From positions 14,635,178 through 14,699,177 of the forward strand of contig NC_092579.1 of the NCBI RefSeq assembly GCF_037975245.1: DNA of 64,000 nt, in the 5' to 3' direction. A program made the translations under genes and the position numbers. This stretch comes from Apostichopus japonicus (Eukaryota; Echinodermata; Holothuroidea; Aspidochirotida; Stichopodidae). The notes beneath the pieces are model-generated. The model was not told where the DNA came from. It searched no databases and saw only the letters and a program-made list of their open reading frames with translations. Position 1 is the stretch's first letter; each line of letters begins with the position of its first letter. Positions 54,501-64,000 of this stretch are shown here, piece after piece.

Positions 54501-55138
54501 AAAAGCCTGAACAGGTACATTTCCTCAGAACAAGGGAATGGTGGGGAGGGGGGGTGGGGGTGGAGAGGTTTGAAATTAAAGCTGTGAAGCACAAAAGTGA
54601 TTTAGTATTACACCATACATGCTAGAGAGCATTGTTATTATATGTCATCGATGCTCAGATTTCAACTAGCAAGTTACTGCCACTTTAAAAGTTGTTACCC
54701 ATATAGAGATACTGTACTAATATGATCTCTCTCCAATGGTTAGGAGTAATTTGAGGGATAAGAAGCCCCAGGAAAACTATATGTGAAAACTTCAGGCAAT
54801 TTTGGGTATGTGCTTCAGTTTGGTGCCAATAGGCCTACGGATGACCTTTTAAAAAACATAAACATAAGCTGGAACACTTTTTAACTGCCTGCAATAAAAA
54901 ATATTATTGCAATGCTAAAGAAAAATTACCTCATTCATGTCATTTCTGTGCTAATCTTGAAAGCATTGTGCATCTAATAACTATTAATAACTCTGGTACC
55001 GTATAGTACAAACCAACATTGATAATACCTGGAATATATTTCAATTATCAAAAGATATTAGTTGTATTAATGATGTACACTAACCTCACGTGTACTCAGG
55101 TGCGGAATATCGGAACATTTTTCTTGGACTTCAGCCAT
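30533..55138 (-). CDS. UNC13D: Munc13-4 (unc-13 homolog D)-like C2-MUN-C2 protein, 29 exons, 1094 aa
   Basis: Exons, 5' to 3': 55138-55085, 54149-54042, 52881-52822, 52163-52097, 50887-50695, 49728-49684, 48499-48422, 47240-47156, 46311-46210, 45253-45051, 44119-44005, 43497-43373, 42215-42125, 41890-41846, 41517-41305, 40807-40662, 40054-39934, 38916-38851, 38291-38217, 37757-37656, 36634-36350, 35816-35737, 34882-34816, 34319-34269, 33480-33325, 33192-33072, 32628-32505, 31920-31721, 30639-30533 (TGA). All have AG/GT borders and consistent phase; the sum is 3285 bases. Order of parts: N-terminal [15 protein letters not shown] helix, C2A (~77-264), MUN region (~265-911), C2B (~918-1060), and a basic tail ending in KQKPR. 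The length is close to human Munc13-4 (about 1090 aa). That protein binds Rab27 and primes secretory lysosomes and granules for SNARE-mediated exocytosis. BAIAP3 shares the architecture, so orthology to UNC13D rather than BAIAP3 is a judgement. The start is the first in-frame ATG before the conserved helix. Confidence 0.93.
31721..33192 (-). other. C2B domain exons of the UNC13D-like gene
   Basis: Exons 26-28 encode [70 protein letters not shown] and FLSLNEV. Candidate Ca2+ ligands Asp949, Asp955, Asp1013 and Asp1015 are all kept, so both C2 domains look calcium-competent. Confidence 0.85.
32690..32975 (+). mobile_element. tRNA-SINE family B with an amplified A-box segment
   Basis: The B box is 'gagttcgagtcactccaag'. 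The body holds 'ggtaaatatgaatgtaagag', 'gcttgcggctttgataagcc' and the 3' end 'gattgcaggaggatcttaaa', then an (ACAT) tail. Instead of one 'tagctcagtgg' A-box segment there are six 11 bp copies (32690-32755), directly after an (AT)n run. It lies in intron 26 of the UNC13D-like gene, sense to the window and antisense to the gene. Confidence 0.88.
34009..34199. mobile_element. Small hAT-type MITE with 8 bp target-site duplication
   Basis: The element begins 'cagggctcgaaat' and its reverse-complemented end begins 'cagggctcgaatt'. It is flanked on both sides by 'gtcaacac' (34001-34008 and 34200-34207). The interior is GC-rich with repeated 'ctggccttggtgccct'. At 191 bp it has no coding capacity. 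It sits in intron 24 of the UNC13D-like gene, 70 bp from exon 24. Confidence 0.88.
35513..35578 (+). mobile_element. tRNA-like SINE head relic
   Basis: 'gctcagttggtagagc' (A-box region) and 'ggttcaaaactgg' (B-box-like) sit at tRNA spacing. The B box departs from GGTTCRANNCC and no acceptor-stem pairing is evident, so this is a decayed tRNA-derived repeat, not a tRNA gene. It lies in intron 22 of the UNC13D-like gene. Confidence 0.55.
43105..43350 (+). mobile_element. 5'-truncated LINE, 3' end only
   Basis: The frame [15 protein letters not shown] followed by TAA (about 43151-43198) resembles the closing residues (FKxxLKTYLF) of many invertebrate LINE reverse transcriptase proteins. A 3' UTR with 'tgtaaagcgctgtgatc' and 'gtagagcgctctatcaa' follows, then an (ATAATC)n/(ATA)n tail. 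This is the expected shape of a 5'-truncated target-primed insertion. It is in intron 12 of the UNC13D-like gene, ending just upstream of exon 12's donor (at 43372). Confidence 0.7.
45341..45412 (-). mobile_element. tRNA-like SINE head relic
   Basis: The reverse complement reads 'gctgaatagctcagcttagg' through 'ggtcactggttctaatcctg', a tRNA-like head with A- and B-box-like motifs. The D-arm is altered ('cagcttagg' for 'cagttggta'), so it is decayed. It lies in intron 9 of the UNC13D-like gene. Confidence 0.55.
46456..46500 (+). mobile_element. tRNA-like SINE head fragment
   Basis: 'agctgaatagctctgttggt' followed by 'agagcaggcc' is the 5' half of the same tRNA-like head as at 45341. No B box follows. 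It lies in intron 8 of the UNC13D-like gene. Confidence 0.5.
47661..47910 (+). mobile_element. tRNA-SINE family B, near full length
   Basis: This is the best copy in the window: 'ggtgttagctcagtggttaa' (A box), 'gagtttgagtcactccaag' (B box), 'catggacgttaaatgtgaat', 'gcttgcggctttgatacgcc', 'gcttgcaggaggatctaaaa', then an (ACAT)n tail. It lies in intron 7 of the UNC13D-like gene. Confidence 0.87.
51647..51988. mobile_element. MITE-like repeat, copy 1
   Basis: About 340 bp shared with 57829-58188, from 'aaagggtgtgaagacttgc' to 'ggggctagtcttcaatgcct'. The two ends are inverted relatives: the start has 'tgaagacttgc' and the reverse-complemented end has 'tgaagact(c/a)gcc'. No coding frame. It is in intron 4 of the UNC13D-like gene. 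No clear target duplication was identified. Confidence 0.8.
53540..53760. repeat. Probable decayed dispersed repeat
   Basis: 'gaaaacatgagttttaagac', 'gtgagtctgagtccagagac' and 'ctggatgtgagttccacgaa' have the style of a 3' retroposon segment common in marine invertebrates. Only one copy is in the window, so this rests on general resemblance. Confidence 0.3.
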
Positions 55139-57433
55139 CTTGTTAATAGGGCTCTCCTAGTTTCGTTCGGTTAAATTTTGTACGGCTTGTACACTTTCAC
55201 TCTCTGCCAATGATTCAATATTACAGGTTTACCTTTAAAATAAAAGCATAGTTTGGAAAGTGAAATTTAGCAAGTTCCTCACACATCGCAACTTGCATGC
55301 ACTTCGAAACAGTATTCACCCTTGTTTAAGTTACGTCATAAATGCTATCTGTTTAATTAGTTACTAGTGTGTAACACTTGGTCAGCAGTGCAACAAGGGA
55401 ATCAGAGCATCCAAAACCGATCACAAACAGAATGATCATATAGTTTCTGAAATCGCTTGATAGAAGAAATGTGACAAATGACAACAAACCAATCCTTGAA
55501 TAAATTGATAAAACCTACAATAAATTAAAATGTACAATTAATCCACTTCAAAATATCCATGGTAGCCAATCATATGCTGAGACATAATCACTGCAAGATG
55601 TAAACATCATTATTAAAGTCCATTAACAACACTGGACATGTATAATATACACCCACACACCAGTGAAATTGGATAGAGTTACCAATTATTTCATCTTGAT
55701 GTTCAAGTTAACTTGAGCTACTGTATACAGAGGGAAAGAAATCCACCGTGATATATCTGAACATTAGTTGTGATTTTTCCCTGTACAGAAAGCTAAATGT
55801 ACTGTATATTATATGACAGTTTTATTGGCACAGTTTAAACAGCAGATGCAAGACAAATCCTGACTCTATTGCTACAGTAGTAAACACATCCAACCACCCC
55901 TGACCAAAGTTCCAATTAAGATACCAAAGTTTACTCTCTTATTCATTGTTTGCTGTACGGATTGATCACACCAGACGATGTGCTATATATAAGTGATGCC
56001 TTGAAGATTGACGGTGGTTTGTAATTCATTAGAGTCTTTGCAGATCTATGATGATGGAGCAAAGTTATGTACGAAATGTAATCTCAATCGTACATGCATG
56101 TGTTTACTAGATTAGACAGACAGTTCAAGGGGCCGGAAAACACCTGCTCCAGTCCGAAGAAAAGGATGAATAAGCAAAATTAAGGTGAATGACAAACTGA
56201 CTACAGAATGGAGGCCTAGTAAATTTAGTGCTCCCAAGTTTTTAAGGAATTCAGTATTGCTCACAAATAAGTTTTTGTTCTTTCAGGCCATCCTTAAAAG
56301 CTATTTATGATCGACTGCATGATACAATCAAATAAATTTGTTACTTTAAAATGTTAACACATTTAAGGATATGACTATCGCTGTGTTAGCATTAGAGATT
56401 TGAACCGTCATTTTGGTTCTAACTGGTTACTAATTGCTGTTCCAGGTAAATAACGAGGACTAAACAAAACCCAAGAGGGAACAATCTAAATCTTGCATCA
56501 ACAATAAGAACCCTACAATAAGTTTGACAGTTCTCTACTGTATTTTTAATGATGAAACAACTAACTGTGTGAATCACAGGACTCAGTTTACATGCTCTAT
56601 TCAACAAACAACATAGACACAGGCTGTATGTAAATTATTAATGTTATGATTATTAAAATGAAATGGTTTATAACTTTATTAATATTTGAATGCAATAAGG
56701 AGCGAGTTACTGTTCAAATTTTGGGTAGCAGTTTTTTAGGACTCTGAATGAATTTATTCACTTTAATATCATTTAATATAAATAAATTTAATATAACAAC
56801 AGGGCTTTACATTTAGCGTAGCATTTTGCAACATTGAACGGGTCCTTAAGTTTGAGCAAACTTCTTCACAATTTTCAAATGTTTTCACCTGGATTGTTTC
56901 ATAAAGGGTCCTTTTGAACAGTACTAACTATAAGACCTTTTTCAATATAACATTTCATTTAGAGTAATTACCATTAAAACAAAATGTGCTATAGCATTAT
57001 TTTGTACACTGGTTTTAATCGATTTCAGATCAAAAGTCTACATTTTCTCATTATAATATACAGTACACCAGTCTATACAATCATTCTGTCGAATCTTTAA
57101 CAATAACAGTAGTCAAAGGTCACTGTAACCAGATATTTTCCTGTTGACTATTTAAAGAAAGTCAACAGTTACTGATTATCTGGAAAGAACCAAGGATGTG
57201 GTCTGAACTCTACTCTTGAACTTTGAACGAACTCTTGAAAACATTTAATAAATATGAACCACCTCACATAATAAACACACCATAACCAAGGACTACATGT
57301 ATAATACTGACTGTAAGTAACATTTATGCCTACACTGTCAAAATAAAGTTCATCAGTATGACTCCAAAATATGCTAGAAAATCAATTAATGGTCAACCCA
57401 TGATAATTCAAAGTTTTACAAATGTTTCACTGC
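55139..57433. other. Upstream flank of the UNC13D-like gene, no supported gene
   Basis: This should hold the 5' UTR and promoter of the UNC13D-like gene. I see no coding exon and no promoter element strong enough to call. The rest is AT-rich sequence with no recognised repeat. Confidence 0.45.
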
Positions 57434-57776
57434 AATGGCGTAGGAAGGTACTTTTGAGTGAAGACTGATGGCCGGCCTGGGGGAAGGGTCTAAGGGGAGG
57501 GGGTGTCCCCCTCCCCTTTGGATTTTTTTGCATTTCCAGGTGGCCTCAAATGCAATTTGGTGCAATATAGCACACTTCAACACTCAATCCATTTTGTAAA
57601 TAATTTTGCATTTTCACCAGGCCTTATAGATGCAATTTGGTGTTCCAAATGAGATTTTTTTCTGAAAAAGGGGTTTTCTGACTCGCGGAGCGGGGGGCGG
57701 AATGATACTTCCGCCCCCCCCATATTTTTCACTGGGGGGCTGGCGCCCCCCCAGCCCCCCCGGTTCCTACGCCCTT
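57434..57776. mobile_element. GC-rich terminal-inverted-repeat element with ~10 bp target duplication
   Basis: The left end reads 'aatggcgtaggaagg' and the reverse-complemented right end 'aagggcgtaggaacc'. Both flanks carry 'gtttcactgc' (57424-57433 and 57777-57786). The right half is dominated by C and G runs. The minus frame 57577-57819 reads RNRGGWGGASPP, a translation often seen from repeats of this kind in marine invertebrates and not a protein gene. A 9-11 bp duplication would suit a Mutator-like origin, but that is inference. Confidence 0.82.
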
Positions 57777-57828
57777 GTTTCACTGCCACCTTAAAGCTAA
57801 TTAATTGCATTAGCTGCACTGATACACT

Positions 57829-58188
57829 AAAGGGTGTGAAGACTTGCGCACAAAGAAACGTCTCATGCCGGGAATCTGACCTATTATCGAATGACGTGTA
57901 ACAGAAGTGTTAGACACCATCATCGATCCCAGAAAATACACACACAGCTTGCTACTGTCGATAATTAGACACTAGTGTACAGTCAATACATACAGCTACA
58001 GTCAATAACCATAACACAGTGTACATAGCAGCGATGGACATCTCAGGTCTAGATAAAGGATAACAAGGTATCACGTGTCATTAATGTCTGCATTTTGTAG
58101 CGACAAGAAGAAAACTTCATTTGCAAGCAATAGAAAGTTAACTTTTTCAAAGCGTGGCACGCGGTTTGGGGCGAGTCTTCAATGCCTT
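57829..58188. mobile_element. MITE-like repeat, copy 2
   Basis: The second copy of the element at 51647, in the same orientation. It runs from 'aaagggtgtgaagacttgcg' to 'gcgagtcttcaatgccttt'. The ends pair as an imperfect inverted repeat. It begins about 50 bp after the GC-rich element. Confidence 0.8.
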
Positions 58189-58386
58189 TAAATCCCCTCA
58201 CTCACCCTCTTTCCCACACCCCTTCCCCAACCCCAACTTCCACTTGCTCTATTTTAAACACAATACAGTATACAGACTCTGAGAATACTTTAGAGAGACT
58301 GGTAATTCCTTTAATTATTGGATGTCTTAAAACCCCACATATACAGTAATGCATGACAGCCATGTGCTGCAAAACTAAGTGCCCCA

Positions 58387-58566
58387 GTTTACCAGTAAAT
58401 TATGTTGCTCAGGTAGTCTGAAAAATCCTGTTGATGAAAGATCTAATAAGACTTTCAGGAAATGAAACAGGAGTTTTCAGTTTACCAGTGAATTATCTGC
58501 TCAGGAAGTCTGAAAAATCATGTTGATGGAAGATCTCATAGGACACTCAGAAAATGAAACAGGATA
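58387..58566. repeat. 93 bp tandem duplication
   Basis: The segment from 'gtttaccagtaaattatg' to 'ggaaatgaaacagg' (58387-58479) is repeated at 58480-58566 with several substitutions and a small deletion. Confidence 0.85.
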
Positions 58567-61500
58567 CCCAAGGTCCCGCCATCAAGAGCCCAAGACTTAA
58601 AGTTTAGCTATTACTTGTTACTATTACGTTGTTCCTCTTTTGCAAGTATGCAGTATTACAAGTAGTTTCAACTTTCACCTGTTTTAAACAGCTTTATATA
58701 CCTTCTTCTCTTCAATTTGGTTGCAGAATTTGTTTCCATCATACAGTAGATATCACTGTAATTAATGATAAGGATATATACCCTTGTCGCATACCTTTCG
58801 TATATATCCATATATCTGGCAAAATTCTACTATATATTCATGATTTACTGAGACTATTCATAATTATAAACAAAACAATAACTGCATTTCTTTATCCACT
58901 TGCAAAAAAAGATTAAAGCAGTATGAGTTATCTACTATAACTAGTGTTGTACAATAGCAAGTCTACAGAAAATGGTTGCATGTTTGCAAAGCGTCACCAT
59001 TAACCCACTTTCCGATCAGCGACAAATGCCTCTTGCTCAGAAATGTACTCAATTCTTCTGAAGCCCCTACAGTATTTTTTGTCTCATATCTGATTTCTGT
59101 CTACCCATGATTCTCACTGGATTTCATTCTGGTGTGAACTCTTTGGTGGACTGAAAGAAAGTTTCCCCTTGAAAATTTTTATAAACACAACGGAACATTT
59201 TTTCACTCATATGAACATGTTCATTTTAGTCAAATTTGATCTTATTACTGTCCCAAAGTTTTCCAAGTGCTCTTAAGGTTAGTCATTTAGCTTTCAAGTT
59301 TCCAAATGAAGAAGACTAAGTCAACAAAATCTACCAGGCTGTCATTATTAGCTGACGATACTGTACCTCTACACAGGGTGTCCTTTTGAAAACAATTTAT
59401 AACCGAAGAAATAAGTTACTCAATTTATGAACATTTGTTTGGAGAAAATTTGAGGAAGGTTCTATTGGTGAGACTTGCTGTCTGAATCTCATGAAAAAGC
59501 AACATAATTTTATGCACTTCCTTACCTTGCACAGTACAGTAGTCGAAAACTTCCCAGAAAAATTACAACAAATTCAGAGAGATATGTTAAATGTTTCTAC
59601 TGTATATATAATACTCGATGCTGTAGTCATATAGTCAATGACTCTATGAGAAAATACATTTATGATTTCACTCCAGTACCTTTATATCTATAAAGCAGCT
59701 CAGAGCAGAACAGTCCTTTAGAGAATAGAATGGTACTCAAAGAATGGCTGAAAAAACCACTGTTCCATACTGTAGTAAGGAAATATGTTGATGGGTTATC
59801 AGTTACACAAAGTGTGTAATACAAAACTACCATTAAGAGCTATCCTCATGCATGGTTGATTGGCAAATACGAAAGCCTTCCCTTTTGTACCTTTGGCTCA
59901 TTCTGTGAACTTGATTAAAGGATCTCTAAACTGTCTGAAGTCTGCAAACATACCCGCAAACAAAAGGAAAATGAAAGAAAAAATGTGACTGAACAATGTG
60001 AGGCACAAGTTCCACAAGGGCTGCTTATCATTTGGCAATTTTTTTTTTTTTTTTAACTTTCCAAAGGTACACTGTACTAGTGTACTCTATGTGTAAATTT
60101 CAGTGAGCACTATGTTCTTTGAACCCCAGAGCTTTTCAAAATTTCATCCTCAAGTTTACCAAAACCAATCAAAAATTAGTCAGATTTTACACTGAAATTG
60201 ATCAAAAGTCCTAACTTTTTTTTCCTTTCACTAAGTACTGCACTTTGCAAAATTGATCTTGAATTGAATTTGTTTCTTAGAAGTGCATCTTTTTCTGTCA
60301 AAGAAAACAGCTATTTCAGTATTTGATACAAGGTTGGCATTTTCTTCCAGATATACCGATGCATATTTAAACACAAATTGAAATGTATCACGTTGGTCTT
60401 ACGTAGGTGACATGCGTTGTTGCTTAGCTGTGAAATTTGACAAGTTTTCCCAAAATTAATGCTATTTTAAAACATTGACCTAGGCCTACACTCATGTTAA
60501 GTATCCTTCAACCCAACCTACAGTAGGCCCTAACCTATTGTAGCTACTGATTGATTATATACTCACAACCAACCAGATGACTTAAAGGTTGCTATTAGCA
60601 CCCTGAAGATGTCTACCTATGCTACACACATGTATTATATGGTAGCCAATGTCAAATTTGGCAAACATCCCAACACTTTGGGCTATTGCAAGAAATTAAC
60701 GGTACAACTAGAGAATTTAGCAGACTTGAAGCCTCACTTGCCTCCAGTGGTGCGGCACTGTGACTGCATGCAGTCACAGTCATCAGACACACTATGTTCT
60801 ATCACCACTGCAAGGACGGAGGCTTAGACTAGTATGGGATGTTAATATTTTAATGTAATATTCTCAGTACATGCAGTCAACATTAAATTTATGATTCAGT
60901 TTCCATCCCCCACTGCGACTCCAGAAAGGAAGCTCAGTCGACTCTTGAATCATGTTTATGACAACTTTCACATAAGGTTGTATCGTTCCCAATAAAGCTT
61001 TCATGACCACTGTGACTGCCACTGATCGATCGACCCTTACCAGGATGTGCTCAGGAATATTTGAGTGCCTGGCAGATTTGTGCGGTAGTGTGATCCACAT
61101 CCTGGGGGGGGGGGGGGGATGTCCCCTTTTAAATGTGTTGCAAATGAAGTAGACTATGCTTAGTTGGCAATTGGTGCTTTTTCTATTTCTGGTACAAAAT
61201 TCTGTGCCAAGTATTCACCCATCTTTTGGTAACTAAATTTGAGAGAGTGCTGCAAAAGTTTAAAGTACTGTTTGTCTGGGTGGCATTCAGAACTGCTGGG
61301 CGCATCCCTGTCTCACAGTACTAAGGCTAGGCTTAATTACTTAGGTCTAGGATAGACCTATGTTCACCACACAGCATAAAAAGGTCCTGCCCTGGCAAAG
61401 GCTGGCAAACGTGGAAATTTGTCATTAATACTAATTAGCCTCCTGCCCTGGCCTTGGCAAGGCCTTATAGGCAGACTACAGGATTAGTTTTGCAATACCA

Positions 61501-62424
61501 TAGGCCTGTGACTGGGGCTTTGCCGCCTATAGTTGAAGATTATGGCACATTGCTCTAACTATCTTTAGTCTGATTCTGAGCTTGCCAGAGGCTAGAAAAA
61601 AAATATTTCAGGTGAATGTAAATTATGTAACTTCTACCGTTTGGTCTTACTCATCAGGACAGTCCAAAACAGATTGCAGTTAGCCAGTTACCGACAGAAT
61701 CTGATGAGATCTCAAAGACTGACTAAAACTTAAGTGTCTGGTTAGACGCCTGGAAAGTCACTAAAGCAGTCTTGGATTAGGAGGTCTAAATGTGTTACTT
61801 GTTAGTGTTACTTATAAAGTGTTCCTGTTAGTACTAGTACTAGTAGTGTTACTGTAGTGGTAAGGCCTAGGCTAGCCTATTTCACTTTTCAACTTAATTG
61901 ACGCCTTACCATGTTCTTTTCAAGGAAAGTCACCCAGGATATAGTCTGTGCACGAAAGCTAACCACACGATCCACTCTCAACCCAAAGTTTAATCCGTGA
62001 CACATGTGATTCCCGGAACATAAATTCACATACTGATAACGACATACCGAAAGTGAAACAATCTTCTCAAGAAGAAATTTCATTGGCTCGACTAACCTAC
62101 GAATGCGATCTATGCATCCACCCTCATGATATTGTCAACGTGCGCGTAAACACCAAATTTCAGGGCACACTATAGTACACTGGTATAACCTATGTTAAAT
62201 CTTTGACGCGTTTTAAATGTTCGCGCAATACTTTTGATTTGTTATTTCATCTCAAGAGCTGTCTTGCCACGCATAGAAATTAATATTTCTATGATATCAC
62301 GGCGCAGCTCATCTGCCTACTTGTAATGTATAGGCAGATGAGATATTGTATTGCACCCCATATCAGAAATGTGAGGATACATGTGTTTGATTAGAGTGTG
62401 CATGAGTGGGTGTGATTGATCAAA
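58567..62424. other. Intergenic stretch, no supported gene
   Basis: AT-rich sequence with a G(15) run at 61104-61118. Open frames at 58629-58916, 60609-60827, 60864-61100 and 61889-62083 show no domain, no splice-linked partner and no compositional shift. Confidence 0.45.
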
Positions 62425-62711
62425 GAAGTGTGTCGCGAACTCTTCCAAGACCGTAAGTCTAATCAAGTTGAACCTGGTGAATATCTGAGCTTGACCATGT
62501 AAACGCGTGTATGCATGATTGATGACGTCGTAGGTCACAAGGTCAGATGTCAAACGTCAAGAAACTTAAAATTTGCTTTTTAGCCATTTTCGGATTGTCA
62601 ATTCATGTAGCGGAAAGGCATTAAACCAAGCTATCGTGCATGTAGAGAATGGTGAGACGAATTTAAATAGAACAGCTTTAGGTGTTTAGGGTCGGGATCT
62701 AAGGTCAATTA

Positions 62712-62724
62712 AGGTCAAAGGTCA
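62712..62724 (+). promoter_or_regulatory. Candidate DR1 hormone-receptor element
   Basis: AGGTCA, one A, AGGTCA is the exact DR1 consensus bound by RXR-containing dimers and HNF4-type receptors. A third AGGTCA starts at 62702. The match is visible; occupancy is unknown. Confidence 0.45.
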
Positions 62725-62925
62725 AACTGGCCTAGATTGTCCGGTAGGTAGGTGCCTGACCATGTAAACTCGTGCCTGTGTGACTGATGATGTCACAGGT
62801 GATAGGTCAAACAGCTAATTTCTACCTGTCAACATTTAGGACAATTCATTAAACAACCAAGATACTGTATGTAGAGAATGATGCGACACACTTTAAAATA
62901 ATTCTTATATGGTTGTTACGGGTCG

Positions 62926-62938
62926 GGGTCAAAGGTCA
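62926..62938 (+). promoter_or_regulatory. Candidate DR1 hormone-receptor element, second copy
   Basis: GGGTCA, one A, AGGTCA, in the second unit of the tandem duplication at a position equivalent to the 62712 site. Confidence 0.4.
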
Positions 62939-63234
62939 ATGTAGGTTAAAAGTCAATTTGGCCTAAATTGTGCGATAAAGTATGTTGCGAACTCCTCCTC
63001 CAAATTCGTTCAAGTTCAAACTGTGTGAGCAAATGACATACCTATTAGCAGAATAAGTATGCCAAGCATAATGTCCTGGAGGAGATGAAATCTGCAACTC
63101 CGCATGGATAGCCCTCTAGTTTCTTATGTAACAGAGCCGTACATAGAGATGGCACTTTTCTGTAATGAAAGTGATGATATCTCAAAGTGCAACCGGAAAG
63201 GGGGGGGGGGCAAGCCAAATGCCCAATAATTGGA

Positions 63235-63535
63235 TAGGCTATTCCAGGTTTTCCAGTCGAAAACCACAGATAATTGACCGATAAAACTGGAATATCTACG
63301 GATAATCCAGGTTTATCACTCGATAACATCGATAACCCATTTTTTTTTAACGGAAAATCTAGGTTTTACATCGACAAACCTGGAACGTGTTTCGAAAATC
63401 TAAGTTAATCAGTTGAAAATCCAGGTTTATCAAACAATAATCCAAATTTGGAACCGAAATACCCCACCGAGGCTTTACGTAGGATAATTCAGATTTATCG
63501 TTAAAAACCTGAATTATCAGTCGATTTTCCAGGTG
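63235..63535. repeat. Degenerate short-repeat cluster ('aatccaggtttatcag')
   Basis: The word 'aatccaggtttatca' and its inverse ('tgataaacctggatt'-like) recur about ten times with substitutions, in both orientations. Examples are 63303-63318, 63418-63431 and, inverted, 63508-63532. Outer ends 'ttccaggttttccagtcg' and 'cagtcgattttccagg' are related. The minus frame 63045-63329 crosses it and is not supported as a gene. Confidence 0.65.
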
Positions 63536-63843
63536 CGAGTGGATTAATTCCTACGGTACTTTGTTTATGTTATTTACGAATATGCGATACATCACTGTGC
63601 ATATACAAGTGGGTAATATAGCTCACATTGACTAGCTACTAGTACTGCAATAACACGTTGCTACCGGAATACACGTATAAACCATGCACGGTTTACGTTG
63701 ATTAAAAATCTTTTCTTAGGAAAACAGAAAACAATTCTCTGGAAGCCAAAAATTGTCTTCCGAAAGCAAAAAACAATTCGGAAAACTAAAAATATTTTTT
63801 CCAGAATACAAAAATGATAAAATTAAAAGATTAATTCCGAAAA

Positions 63844-63859
63844 CTACGTACGTACGTAG
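63844..63859. repeat. Perfect 16 bp palindrome
   Basis: 'ctacgtacgtacgtag' is its own reverse complement. A second 'tacgtatgtacgta' near-palindrome follows at 63866-63879. Confidence 0.9.
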
Positions 63860-63966
63860 TATTATTACGTATGTACGTAATATTTTTTTTTTAACCATGT
63901 CCTCTCTAGGTCTTCGTAGAAAACAATAAAACAATCTTCAGAAAACAGAATGCAAGTATCACTTAC

Positions 63967-63975
63967 CTCATTCAT
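63967..63975 (-). CDS. Possible start of a short first coding exon
   Basis: On the minus strand ATG AAT GAG is followed at once by a strong donor ('gtaagtgatac'). It could open a gene whose other exons lie elsewhere, but nine coding bases cannot support a call, and nothing downstream on the minus strand in this window was recognised as its continuation. Confidence 0.12.
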
Positions 63976-64000
63976 GTTTACTTCTGTTGCGAAAAGCCCG

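Larger units (their letters stand above)
62425..63000. repeat. Diverged tandem duplication with nuclear-receptor-type half-sites
   Basis: Two units align in order. 'gtgtcgcgaactcttcc' (62431) pairs with 'tgttgcgaactcctcc' (62983). 'gaccatgtaaacgcgtg' (62491) pairs with 'gaccatgtaaactcgtg' (62758). 'tgtagagaatggtgaga' (62640) pairs with 'tgtagagaatgatgcga' (62870). 'gggtcgggatctaagg' pairs with 'gggtcggggtcaaagg'. The period is about 230-270 bp. Confidence 0.78.

Noticed and set aside
57577-57819. 80-codon minus frame containing RNRGGWGGASPP
   Set aside because: It overlaps the inverted-repeat element and its right flank; this is a familiar by-product of repeats.

Overview
This is eukaryotic genomic DNA with two spliced genes, both on the minus strand, set in AT-rich, repeat-laden intergenic sequence. 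Exons are small (39-295 bp) with GT-AG introns. tRNA-derived SINEs, hAT-type miniature elements and G/C homopolymer runs of 11-16 bases are frequent. Family content and repeat style suggest a marine invertebrate deuterostome, most likely an echinoderm (perhaps a sea cucumber). That placement is inference and was not tested by any search.

Layout. 1-3985: AT-rich satellite with a ~41-44 bp monomer in two subfamilies; the first has a higher-order repeat of four (~164 bp) or five (~208 bp) monomers. 4127-4379 (+): a broken guanylate cyclase catalytic-domain exon. 4631-5560: three copies of a ~308 bp unit. 6064-6390: a 21 bp tandem repeat. 7571-7925: a tRNA-derived SINE. 12019-24040 (-): a complete 15-exon gene for a 519-residue membrane-anchored alpha/beta-hydrolase of the PhoPQ-activated pathogenicity-related / AprA (autocrine proliferation repressor A) family. 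24041-30532: intergenic, with minisatellites, a palindrome and a hAT element with intact 8 bp target-site duplication. 30533-55138 (-): a complete 29-exon gene for a 1094-residue C2-MUN-C2 protein of the Munc13-4/BAIAP3 class (UNC13D-like). 55139-64000: no gene recognised; it holds inverted-repeat elements, local duplications and a region rich in AGGTCA half-sites.

Both gene models were built by hand from conserved protein blocks and splice sites. Every exon joins in frame: 1560 coding bases for the first gene and 3285 for the second. The two genes lie head-to-tail about 6.5 kb apart and share no obvious pathway. The UNC13D-like protein would prime Ca2+-triggered granule exocytosis. The AprA-like protein would be a type II membrane or shed hydrolase-fold protein.

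Most other open frames come from satellites, (TA)n tracts or the 20 bp tandem array at 17819-18300, which is open in several frames on both strands only because of its period. I found no CRISPR array, no prokaryotic operon, no rRNA and no intact tRNA gene.
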